A stretch of 64,000 nucleotides of DNA from Paramecium pentaurelia (Eukaryota; Ciliophora; Oligohymenophorea; Peniculida; Parameciidae): the NCBI GenBank assembly GCA_905183005.1, contig CAJJDO010000031.1, forward strand, positions 233,257-297,256. The letters run 5' to 3'. Below the pieces are notes generated by a model. It did not search any database and was not told the DNA's origin. It saw nothing but the letters and a program-made list of their open reading frames with translations. Shown piece after piece: positions 54,626-64,000 of this stretch. The translations under genes and the position numbers were made by a program. The first letter of the stretch is position 1; the number at the start of each line of letters is the position of its first letter.

Positions 54626-56371
54626 TCATCCATTTATTTATTCCTTTTACTATTTTCTTAATTTTTATGAGTTAACTAAATAATTTAATAATAATACCAA
54701 TATTTTATTTTTCTATTCTGCTTTTTAATGACTACTTCCAACATAATGTTGAATTTTTTCTTATAAATTTATTTAAAACTTTTATTATAATCTAATTTCT
54801 ATCTATTAATCTAATGGAAGTTTGTATTTACTCATATTTTCAGCTTGACTTGTTTTTTTACTTTTAATAATTCCAAGATCATCAATAACAAATGGATTAG
54901 TTTTATATTTTGCATCATGATAAATATCTTTAGGATGAATTTTCTTATTATTTAAATATTCAAAACATTTACTTTCAGTCCTAACTATAATATAATTGAA
55001 TATTACATGAATGCTTAGGTGTATATACTTAAAAATCAAATTCTTATTATGATAAAATATCTTTAAGTAATCTCATTCCATTTATTTTTAAACAAGATAA
55101 TTCTGAATTTTCACCAGAAATAGACATTTTTCTTGATCCTTCAGTACTTAAATGTAGTCTAGGTGATTAAGATAGATCAGTTAAATTCATTAAATTTTCT
55201 TAACATTATTTAATATCTATTGGTATCTAAAAGTTCATTTTACTCAATAAAGCATTATTAACAGTTTCAGCATAATTTCTTTAAAAATGTTTATTTAAAT
55301 ATATTTTTAGAGTATCACAACTTAATTTTCTTAATGGAGAATCTTCTATTTCAAAATCATAAGTAATACTCCTTTCATGATAAAATGATGCCTATATTAA
55401 TTAATTATTGTGAATACTTTTTCTATATTTCCCATATAAAAATAACAAATACCCATTTTTTAATAAACCAAATTCTCAAATTCTAAATTGTTATTTAACC
55501 AAGCATATTGTATACATTTCTTTAAGAATTTAATTGCAATTTCATATGATTCATATGTAACAGCACAATTTGATAAACCAATAAAAGCCTTCATTTTTTG
55601 AATATCATATTGTTATTTTGAATGATTACATAATAACCTTGTTTAATTATATAAATGAATTGATAATTCAATTAAACCACAATTCTCTAAAGCTTAAGAA
55701 CAAAACAATAAAACTTCTACCACAACCAAACTAATTTAAGTTCCAATAGCCATTTCAATAAAATCTTGTACTAAATCTATAGTTTATTAGTTTTATTTGA
55801 ATTTAATAAGATCAATAAATTATTTTTCTTTACTCAATAAGAATCTAAGGAACTTTTAAAGTAAAGGATTCTTAATGGCTTTAATTTTAAGTATAAAAAC
55901 TTATTATCTAATAGCAGGATCATATTTCATTTTTCTTTTAACTTCCGTAGTTTATAAATTATCTGAAGTAACAACTAATTTCTGTGAACTCTTAGAAATA
56001 CTATAAATAAATAATATATATGATTACATATTCATATTGCTATGAACTTTAATAGGTTAATTATTGTAAAAATAATTTTACATCTTTACATCTGTTTCAC
56101 TTTTAGGATCAACTCTGATCCTGAGATTAGTTACTTTACTTAAATTACTTTCTGAAACTTAAGTCTTAATTACTTCATCTTCTCTAGTTGAAAAATTGGT
56201 TTTATATTATGTATGCATAGTTGTTCCAGTTTATAATCTTTCCATTTGAGCAATAGATGTTCTACATTAAGGAGTTTCACTTTAAAATTTAAATTAAACA
56301 GCACTCTTTAATCTAGTAATTGATTAAGGGGATTGACGAGATTTAAGAGCTGAATTAATTTACCTTTTCAT
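54626..56371 (-). CDS. TPR-containing protein, 556-565 residues
   Basis: Introns of 22 nt (about 54997), 26 nt (about 55393) and a probable 27 nt (about 56000); both versions of the last keep the frame. The N-terminal ~150 residues are Ser/Thr/Gln-rich and likely disordered. The middle has TPR helices: LLFCSQALENCGLIELSIHL, KAFIGLSNCAVTYESYEIAI and VYQKMGICYFYMGNIEKASF. The C-terminus contains VYTPKHSFRTESKCFEYLNN and a basic helix. The layout resembles ciliary or calmodulin-like TPR scaffolds of ciliates; function is not known. Confidence 0.7.
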
Positions 56372-56397
56372 TTTTTTAATTTTTATTGATATAATAA

Positions 56398-57952
56398 TCA
56401 TTTCAATAAATCAAACAAATCAAGTACTTGATTGGCAGTTTTTGGTTTGAATCTATCTTATTCAATTAATGTCCTTAAGGTTCTTATTTCTGTTTATAGA
56501 GGTTTATCAATTGTGATTAATTCTTTTCCTATTTTAGAATTCAAGAATTAATCTAAGATTATAAATTGAGTTCTACAATATTAACCTATTACTTCTTCAT
56601 TTTATTGATTGGATTCTCTCAAATGATTTTGGAGACTGACGATTATTTAACGCATTTGCTTTTATAAAATGGCCAACTATCTTTTTTAGTGATAGTTATC
56701 ATACTTAAATATTGAATTTCTATTCTCTATCATTCGAATATTATTTGGAGAATAATTATGCTATTTCAAATTCTATTTATTCCCTCTATTTAATTTCTAT
56801 TCTAATCTTGATTTATATATTTAATCCATATTCTTTTTAGTAACTAATTTACTTCCATTATTTATAATATCCTTATTCATATGAATTAATGATATTTCAT
56901 CATCAGGTATACATTCATTTAAATTTGATAAGATATCATAAAATGATTTTTTAAAATTAACATTTCCATTTCTAATACTTTAAAATTTAGGAGTCCAACT
57001 ATTTAATTACTTTAAATTTTCTGATACTTAGCCAGGTGCATTATCACTAATATTACTCATTTAATCATCATCAAATGAATTATTATCATCACTAAAATAG
57101 AGTTTCTCAACTGCTTCTACTGGAGGAGAAACATTAGGAATAGAATCAGTTTCTTCATATAAATTACCTTCTTAAAAAATAAGTTAATTTCTAATTTATA
57201 TGAATTATTATTTCTTTAATATTTTATATAAGAAAACATTACGAATTTTTGGTAAAAAACAAAGCATTAATGTTTAATAAGTAATAGGAACAAGTTAAAA
57301 ATCAATTAAAAATTATTGAATCATAAAACTTTTAGTTAATATTGATTTATCCAATAAAGATAACTTTGTATGAGGATTTATACTGCAAAAATTAAATAAA
57401 TTTTGATCACTTAATTATCTCATCTATATAGTATTCCATTCACTACAGAATTACAATGTAATAAAATTATTTTTTTCTATTAAAATCTCTAAACAAGTTT
57501 ATCCTTTTAAATTATAATGATTAACATCAAATGGCTATTACAATATAACTTAATAAAACTATTTTACTCTTTTATGATCACTAAATGAACTAACTATATG
57601 TAATGGAGTATCCTTAAATATATCATATTGTGCAGGATTTGCTCCTAAATTTATTAAATCTTATAGTAATTCCACTTGACATTATTATGCTACAATATGT
57701 AAATTTGAGGATTATAATCCACCTCCTAAATTCACATTAATATTGAATTTTAGTATTAGAGTAACCAAACGATAATATTTCTTTTCAATTGCTAAACTTA
57801 ATGGTGTATGTCCTTTAAGATCTATTTAATTAGCCAATTCCAAATGATAATTTAATAGATAATCTAAAATCCCAATTTCATCATAAATGACTGCTATATG
57901 CATGAGATTCTAAATGTATTTTCCAAAAAGATACTTATTTATAATCATTCAT
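56398..57952 (-). CDS. Ankyrin-repeat protein, 501 residues
   Basis: Three exons with introns of 25 nt (about 57920) and 24 nt (about 57236) leave 502 codons. Ankyrin repeats occupy residues ~7-230: NLMHIAVIYDEIGILDYLLN, DLKGHTPLSLAIEKKYYRLV, NLHIVAQQCQVELLQDLINL and FKDTPLHIVSSFSDHKR. A linker with acidic patches (KLYFSDDNNSFDDDQ) and a helical basic C-terminus follow (KRQLAILQKQMRQIIVSLQN). Ankyrins bind other proteins. Upstream sequence before the chosen ATG is unlike a continuing frame. Confidence 0.75.
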
Positions 57953-57990
57953 GTAATTCAATTAAGTCTCAATATCAAGTGAATGGTAAT

Positions 57991-58776
57991 TCAGCTACTC
58001 CTTTATTTGGATGAGGAGTAGTTACTCGTTTTGAGAATCTATTGAGAGGTAAGGTTTTTTGTACTTATGCTATCATTTAAGATGTCTCCTTATGAAACAA
58101 TAACTGCATTGCTGATAGATTTATAGTTCATTATGTATTATTCAAATGTTAATTCATCAGATATAGCTTCTATCAATGTAAAAAACACTTTCAATTTCTA
58201 ATCTTCTAACAGAAAATCAAATGAAGATTAACAAAATATACCCCAACCTAAACCTAATACTTCTAAAGTCTCATTTAAGTCTAGAATTTGTTTAGTTATA
58301 TTAGTAAAGTAATTTTATTAAATATATAATTTCTTTAAACGCAATTTGCATAATGAAGGATCTATAAATTTTAATAAGTTTCTTGCAATATTAAGTGTTG
58401 ATAGTTTAGGAACATCATTATAATCAATAGGTCCAAATTATTATAATTAATTATCTTCTAATGATAAATTCTATAATTATGGAGTCTTTTTAAATATATT
58501 TGTATCAAATTCTTTGAGTTTATTTTCATTTAACATTAGATATAATAAACCATTCCATATCATTCCATCCTTTTATGATGAACTATAAGTTACATTAAAA
58601 ATTGTTAATCCTTATCTTGAATAGTCCAATAGTAATCGTTACTATTCATTTTCTGAAGGTGATTATTTGTTTGCTTAGAAACTACGTTAAGTAACAAATT
58701 TGACTTATAATGGACTTCTTTAACGTTTGTTTTTGCCTGATTGCACGGATAGACATTATTCAAAAGTTTCATTCAT
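57991..58776 (-). CDS. Leucine-rich-repeat protein, 261 residues
   Basis: Intronless 262-codon frame. LRR units are visible: LLYLMLNENKLKEFDTNIF, LQNLSLEDNQLQQFGPIDY, LSTLNIARNLLKFIDPSLC, LKKLYIQQNYFTNITKQIL and LEVLGLGWGIF, about five repeats in residues ~80-185. The N-terminus is basic and Gln-rich. Similar to short LRR proteins associated with cilia; the partner is not known. Confidence 0.72.
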
Positions 58777-58801
58777 TTTATATATTATTATGAAAAATTA
58801 A

Positions 58802-59278
58802 TCACTTTTTCAATAAACATTTTAGTGTTAATTTACTTAATGGCATATGCTAGAATTATTTTTTGATATTGGTTTCAGTATAACATCTCTGACTCAATTA
58901 TTTTTAATCTTTTTCATCTGATTATTCAAATATAGTAATTAATTGTGTATTATTATTGTTAGTTACTCCTACAGAAGATTATTTTAGATCAGTAACTTAA
59001 CTTTTAAAATCTGAATAAATCTCATCTATAACTACATTTGTAATGACTTTCAGATTTTATTTGAGTATATTTAAATTAAGTACATAAGAATCAACTATTT
59101 TGTCTTTTTGCTATTTGTTTAATACAGTCATAATATGTGATCGTTCAGTTTAAAAGATTGATTCAAAGAGAGATTTTATTTAGATCATGAATTTAGACTA
59201 TACCAACCTCATTAGAACAGATTAGATGTCATTAAATTTAATGATTTCTCTCTCTATTCGTTAAATAAAATCATTCAT
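58802..59278 (-). CDS. Helical protein, 158 residues, unknown function
   Basis: Intronless 159-codon frame: MNDFIQRIEREIIKFNDIQS at the start, then continuous helix-forming sequence (FESIFQTERSHIMTVLNKQQ; NVVIDEIYSDFKSQVTDLKQ). The end is Lys-rich. No family recognised. It lies 25 bp before the LRR gene and 14 bp after the preceding gene, in the six-gene co-oriented run. Confidence 0.55.
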
Positions 59279-59292
59279 TTTAATTAAATATA

Positions 59293-59589
59293 TCATCCTA
59301 TAATCGAATTCTCATTGTTTAAATACTATTGAGGGTTAAAAGTGACTTCTTGATGAATTAAGATTTTTTCATCAAAGTTCATTTCAGGTTCACAAGGGTC
59401 AGTATATAGAATTTCTTCAATAAAATGAGACTCATCTTCATTTAAGCACATTTTCTTTTGAAGTTATGTACCTAAGTCAATTATATCCTCTTCTTAAGAA
59501 CCAGTTCTTGTTACAATTTCATAATTGCATTCCTATTGGACTTTTCTACTTCCAACTCTAAAGTATTTTCTATTTTAATTGACTTCCAT
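59293..59589 (-). CDS. Small acidic protein, 98 residues
   Basis: Intronless 99-codon frame starting MEVNQNRKYFRVGSRKVQQE and strongly acidic after residue 25 (SQEEDIIDL; LNEDESHFIEEILYTDP). Ends in a Gln/Asn-rich tail. No family recognised. It sits between SAP18 and the helical protein gene. Confidence 0.5.
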
Positions 59590-59628
59590 AGTTGTACTCT
59601 GTTAAATTAATTTATTATATAAAATTTA

Positions 59629-60155
59629 TCATTCTTTAGCTATTTATGAAATGGGCTGCTTATTTTAACTCTTTGTTTCAATCTCAACCATTAAAATATC
59701 TCCTATCTTAAAACCATGTTCTTTTAGATCTGAATCATCATCTTTTCCAGACTTTACAGAATGTACTTATCCTAAATCCTTTTTCTTTTACACTCCATGT
59801 TAATCCAGATAGACATTACTCACTCTAAATATTATATCCCTTCTATAAACTCCATCTAATTAATATTTTAATTGATCCACAATATCTCTTAATTTTGAAC
59901 TTAAGCTAATCAAATATAAGTTAATAATTATTACAATAGATAAAGTAATATTTCTTAAGTTTAATTTTTATTAAAGTCTTCTAAAGTAATTTATCCATAT
60001 TTCCAATGTGTTCTTACTAAAAATGGTACTTAATGCTAAAATTAATAATCAAAATCTACCTTATCTTTATCATTTTGATTTCTATTATCTCTAAATCGTC
60101 CATATCTTCCATGAATTCCTTCTACTTTTATTTGATCCTTTTTATTCGATGCCAT
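59629..60155 (-). CDS. SAP18: SAP18 homologue (Sin3-associated polypeptide)
   Basis: Subunit of Sin3/HDAC and ASAP (exon-junction) complexes. Introns of 29 nt (about 59930) and a probable 24 nt (about 60055, in frame either way) leave 158 or 166 codons. It is collinear with SAP18: a PFLVRTHWKYGQITLEDF strand for the family's llRvf...GrHh..dEF, then LRDIVDQLKYQLDGVYRRDI, IIFRVSNVYLDQHGVQKKKD, and the characteristic LGQVHSVKSGKDDDSDLKEH and GFKIGDILMVEIETK. A ubiquitin-like fold is expected. Confidence 0.85.
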
Positions 60156-60494
60156 ATTAATGTATTAAATAAAAAAATAAATTTATAAAATTATTTCTTT
60201 AGAATTAAGGATTGTTTATCTACTTATCTATTTATCATTTATTATTCATTATCTACTTATAATTATAATTTTCTTAAATGCTTTAATATTATTTTGTACA
60301 ATAATATATAATAAATTTGATATCATAAAAGTTATATATGATATAAATACATACTTAAAATATTAGAAATACATTAATAATAATATTATTTCATTTATAA
60401 TTATCTATAAAATAAAAGGAATAGAATTAATTAGGAATTAAATTGATTATAAACTTTGAGAATTTAATAATATAGAAATTTTAATTTATTTTAT
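60156..60494. other. AT-rich intergenic region between divergent genes
   Basis: About 340 bp between SAP18 (-) and the TPR-SET gene (+), holding both promoters. Composed of A/T runs such as repeated ATTAT/AATAA. No motif recognised. Confidence 0.5.
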
Positions 60495-62426
60495 ATGCCT
60501 CCGAAAAGTAGAAGATTAGAGTTAAATTCAAATCAACTCAAAGTATTTTTTATGATCTATTAATTAAGGAAGAAGGAAATACTGCTTTCCTTAACAGATA
60601 ATATAGTAAAGCAATTATCTTATACTCTAAAGCTTTATGTATTAAGATTTTATAAATAATTTTTAGAGTTGGAAGAGAACCCTATATTCTACAATAATCG
60701 TTCTTAAGCTTATTTATAGACAGATGAACTAGAATTGGCTTTATAAGATTGTAATAAAGCATTGCAATTGAATCCAAGTTATGTTAAAGCTACCACTAAT
60801 AAGGCATAAGTGTTATATGAGATGGGTTATCTTCAAGTATATGTCCAAACTTATTGTTATTTAGGAAGCAATTGAATGTTTGTAGAGTATAAATAATCAC
60901 ACTCCAGAAAGTGAATTATTACTCAATTAATATTATTCATAATCTCTCAAAGTAAAACTGATATCACATCAAGACTTTATTAGATTAAGAAGAATTAGAA
61001 CGTTAGAAGAGACTATTAGAATGGTTGAAAATAGGAAAAGCCATATTTCCAAAAATTAAAATTGAATGTTATTCAGAAGATTATCGCGGTGTTAATGCAA
61101 AATAAACTATAAATGCTAAAGAGTTAATTCTCTTTATTCCTAAATCTCATATGATAACTTTGGAAATGGCTAAAGAAACATCTTTGGCTAAAAAAATGAT
61201 ATAATTCAGACTAGATTTACTTTCACCAAAACATTCATTTCTATCCACTTTCTTACTATAAGAGAAATTCAGACCCAATTCTTTTTGGAAACCATACATA
61301 GATATATTACCATCATCCTATCCATCATTTCCCATATTCTTTAATAATAATGATTTAGAATGGCTCAAAGGTTCTTAATTTTTAAGTACTTTTTATTATT
61401 TAATATAAATTAGAATAAATAAAAGATAAATTATCTGATCTTAAAAAAGATTACAATGATATATGTAATGTTGTCCCTGAATTCACATAATTTTAATTTC
61501 ATGAATTTTGTTGGGCAAGAATGACAGCTAGTAGCAGAATATTTGGTATAAACATAAATGGTGTTAAAACAGATGCTTTTGTACCATTAGCAGATATGCT
61601 TAATCATAAAAGACCAAAATTAACATCTTGGTGTTATTCTGATGAGAAATAAGGATTTATTATAGAAACAGATGAAAAAATAGAAAGAGGATAAATGATA
61701 TTTGATAGTTATGGAAGGAAATGCAATTCAAGATTTTTATTAAATTATGGTTTTGTAGTTGAAGAGAATGATGCAAATGAAGTTGTTGTTATTGTTGAAA
61801 CAGATTAAAATGATCCACTTTTATAATTAAAAGAAGAATCAATTAAAGAATCATTATAATGGCCTAAAACATTTAGATTGATGATGGATACTGATGGTAA
61901 TTATATAATATTAAATCTTCCTAGAAACTACAGTAATGGAATTTATGAGTTATATCAGATTTTTAGTGATTAGAGATGAAACTCAACTTAAATTATTATT
62001 AAATTAAAGAGGCTCCATAAATTTTAAATCTACTAAAACATAACCTATAGGAATATATAATGAATTAGAAATGTGGAAAATGATTGGCAGAATATGTAAA
62101 AAAGCTTTAAAATAATACCCAACTACATTTGAAGTAATATTATTAAACAATATTATTTAGTAAGATTAAGAAATTTTATAAATTTGTGAGTTGACTACAA
62201 ATTAAAGAAATTGTTTGATTTTAAGGATGGGAGAAAAAGAAATACTTAAATTTTATTATTAATTTAGTGAAAAAATGAAATAACTTTTAAGTAATTTTAA
62301 TTAATTAGTATTTTATATAACATTAAAATATAGGAAATCAATATATTCATCTCCAAAGAAGAAAACTGCAAATACTTAAACTATATAAATAAAGTTATTA
62401 TGTTTTAAAATTAGAATGATTAATGA
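60495..62426 (+). CDS. TPR plus SET-domain lysine methyltransferase, LSMT/SETD3-like
   Basis: Eight introns (26, 28, 28, 22, 28, 28, 27 and 26 nt) leave 573 codons. The N-terminus has TPR units: EEGNTAFLNRQYSKAIILYS, FYNNRSQAYLQTDELELALQ and NPSYVKATTNKAQVLYEMGY. The SET region has the hallmark FVPLADMLNHKRPKL (the D-x-L-N-H core), GQMIFDSYGRKCNSRFLLNY and GFVVEENDANEVVVIV. Proteins of the LSMT/SETD class methylate lysine in non-histone substrates; the TPR arm likely positions the target. The last exon and the exact stop are the least certain parts. Confidence 0.85.
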
Positions 62427-62475
62427 AATTATTGATGTTTAATAAATTATTAATATACATCCATAAAAATTATAT

Positions 62476-64000
62476 TCACAAATTTATTTTTTTTTCCAAA
62501 ATTGTTTCTAATCTACTCTTTTATTATGAAATATATAGAGTAACATTTTTTATAGTCTCTTCATCTTTTATTAATTAAATATCTTTGTTTAAGGATGTTA
62601 ATTATATGACTAAAGATTGACAAATTTATCTAAAATTAATATATATATATATATAAATTACATATCTCTTTCCCAATTAAGAATTTAAAGCATTTAACAA
62701 CTTTTTAATCTATATTAAACTATATCATTATAATAAGGTTGCAAATCAACTATTTATTTTTGTTCTAATTCTGCTGTTCTTTAATCATAAATTATAAGTA
62801 ATTCAGTATATTTTGCTAGACCTTCCCATATATAGTATTTTTATCCAATTTCTTTAGCCAAATATTCATACAATTTTAAAATTCTTTTTTTATTAATATT
62901 TGATTAAATTATATTATCTTAATTCAATTAATCAGTTTAATAGGCAAATGTTTATGTAATCTTTTATATTATTTATTCATCTATTAATTCTCTATGATCT
63001 AATTACACAAGTTTTTCGATACATGAGTAAAATCTAACAAATTTCTTATTCCTTAAAGAAACTCCCATTAAATTACTCCATAATCTCCAATCTGTACTAG
63101 CATATTTAACTCCTTATTCTAAAGCAGATTATGCTTCACTGAATTTTTTCAAGGAAACCAAACAAGATGAAATATTACCCCAAATTTCTCCATCATTTTC
63201 ATTTATTCTAACAGCTTCACCTAATGATTTTATTGCCTCTTCCAATTTATTCAATCTCATATAAGCACATCCCATAATATACCATGATTTTTAATGATAT
63301 GAATTAATCTTAACAGCTTTTCTGTAAGATTTAATAGATTTTTCATAGTTTTTTTCTTTAAAGAAATAATATTCTCCCAAAGATCTTTATGCTCTAGCAA
63401 ATCTTTTTTTAGAATCCTTCCAAGCTTCTTTTAAAATTTTAGGATCTTATTTAATTTCTCCTGTAATACATTTCATTTTAACTGTACCAAATCCTTTTGC
63501 TGTTATTTATTCTATTTCTTTAAGAGCTCTTTATGTATCACCAGTACCTACAATACATTCTACACATTCTTCCCACATTTCTAATCTAGCAAATATCTCA
63601 TAACCACTTGACATCATTCCTACTTTCATCCATTATTCACCTAAGATTCCACTTAAAGTATAATAATCTGGATAATTTGAATAAAATAAATTCAATGCTT
63701 TTAAATCGGAGTCTGGTTAAATTTCATTAAATTAATCAACAAGGGTCTGCATTTGAATCAAGGCTCTTTCCATTCTCTTTAGATGATTAAATTCATTTAA
63801 AGATCTTAACATTAAACCCTATGAATAGACAATCCAACTATTAGATTTATCAAGCATCAAATTTAAGTAAGCTTAAACTTATTATTAAAGTATTTCATCA
63901 TTAGGTAAAGTCTTTCTATAATGATGTATTAATCCTAATAAAATAATTTATTCTTCTAATGACAATGAATCCAATTTGATTTCTCCATCAACGACTGGCT
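62476..64000 (-). CDS. TTC27: TTC27-like TPR protein (5' end beyond window)
   Basis: Reads open from the window edge to TGA 62476-62478 with one 32-nt intron near 62650, giving the C-terminal ~497 residues. It is collinear with TTC27: MERALIQMQTLVDQFNE, then FYSNYPDYYTLSGILGEQW, YEIFARLEMWEECVECIVGT, RSLGEYYFFKEKNYEKSIKS, YHQKSWYIMGCAYMRLNKLE, DGEIWGNISSCLVSLKKFSE and DWRLWSNLMGVSLRNKKFVR. TTC27 (yeast Emw1) is an essential TPR protein with poorly known function in cell-wall integrity and growth. The N-terminal half lies outside the window. Confidence 0.85.

Noticed and set aside
1..64000. CRISPR arrays, insertion sequences, rRNA and tRNA genes
   Set aside because: No spaced repeats, transposase-like frames, rRNA blocks or tRNA cloverleafs were recognised; the gene content is nuclear eukaryotic. 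A tRNA scan would settle the last point.

Overview
This window reads as macronuclear DNA of a ciliate, most likely Paramecium. The sequence is very AT-rich. Real genes only become visible when TAA and TAG are read as glutamine and TGA is the sole stop. Conserved proteins (ribosomal uL2, uS8, uS15, acyl-CoA oxidase, sirtuin, beta-adaptin, cyclin, aquaporin, SAP18, TTC27) read cleanly in that code. They are interrupted by tiny GT...AG introns, mostly 22-30 nt. Two secreted coiled-coil proteins of the trichocyst matrix type point to Paramecium. With a standard code almost none of the genes is visible. Coding spans were built by hand; for nearly every spliced gene the exon sum is a whole number of codons, which supports the models.

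Layout. 1-9.4 kb: tail of a membrane-anchored protein, a TIP30-like oxidoreductase (-), two unknown genes, a RhoGEF with PH and PX-like regions (-), a jelly-roll protein (-), an HROB-like OB-fold protein (-), uL2 (-) and a coiled-coil protein (-). 9.4-15.4 kb: a 963-residue coiled-coil protein with a 38-glutamine run made only of TAA/TAG (+), an earless beta-adaptin (-) and a sirtuin (-). 14.7-16.8 kb and 21.4-23.6 kb each hold a ~1.06 kb direct repeat around a single N, which look like unmerged contig ends. The first repeats part of the sirtuin gene, the second repeats uS8 and an unresolved gene. Between them lie a His-rich probable mitochondrial protein (+), a delta-COP that stops before its C-terminal domain (-) and a trichocyst matrix protein (+).

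23.8-40 kb: a TPR protein, a B-box-like/WD40 protein, an F-BAR protein, a polytopic membrane protein, uS15, acyl-CoA oxidase (-), a charged coiled coil, an aquaporin, a small acidic protein, a second trichocyst matrix protein and an RNF141-like RING protein. 40-49 kb: a decayed casein-kinase-1 gene, a small membrane protein, long coiled-coil protein, a small Tim chaperone divergent from a basic protein across only 10 bp, a cyclin and an alveolin-like cortical protein (-). 48.7-64 kb: an ENTH/VHS-like plus adaptin-ear-like protein, a metallophosphoesterase (-), a glutamine amidotransferase (-), a dual-specificity phosphatase, six tightly packed minus-strand genes (TPR, ankyrin, LRR, two unknowns, SAP18), a TPR-SET methyltransferase and a partial TTC27 (-).

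Themes: membrane traffic (delta-COP, beta-adaptin, ENTH/ear protein, F-BAR, RhoGEF), cortex and secretory-organelle structure (two matrix proteins, alveolin-like protein), translation and housekeeping genes. No transposon, CRISPR array, rRNA or tRNA was recognised. Gaps between genes are short and AT-rich; several longer ones hold degraded coding sequence.
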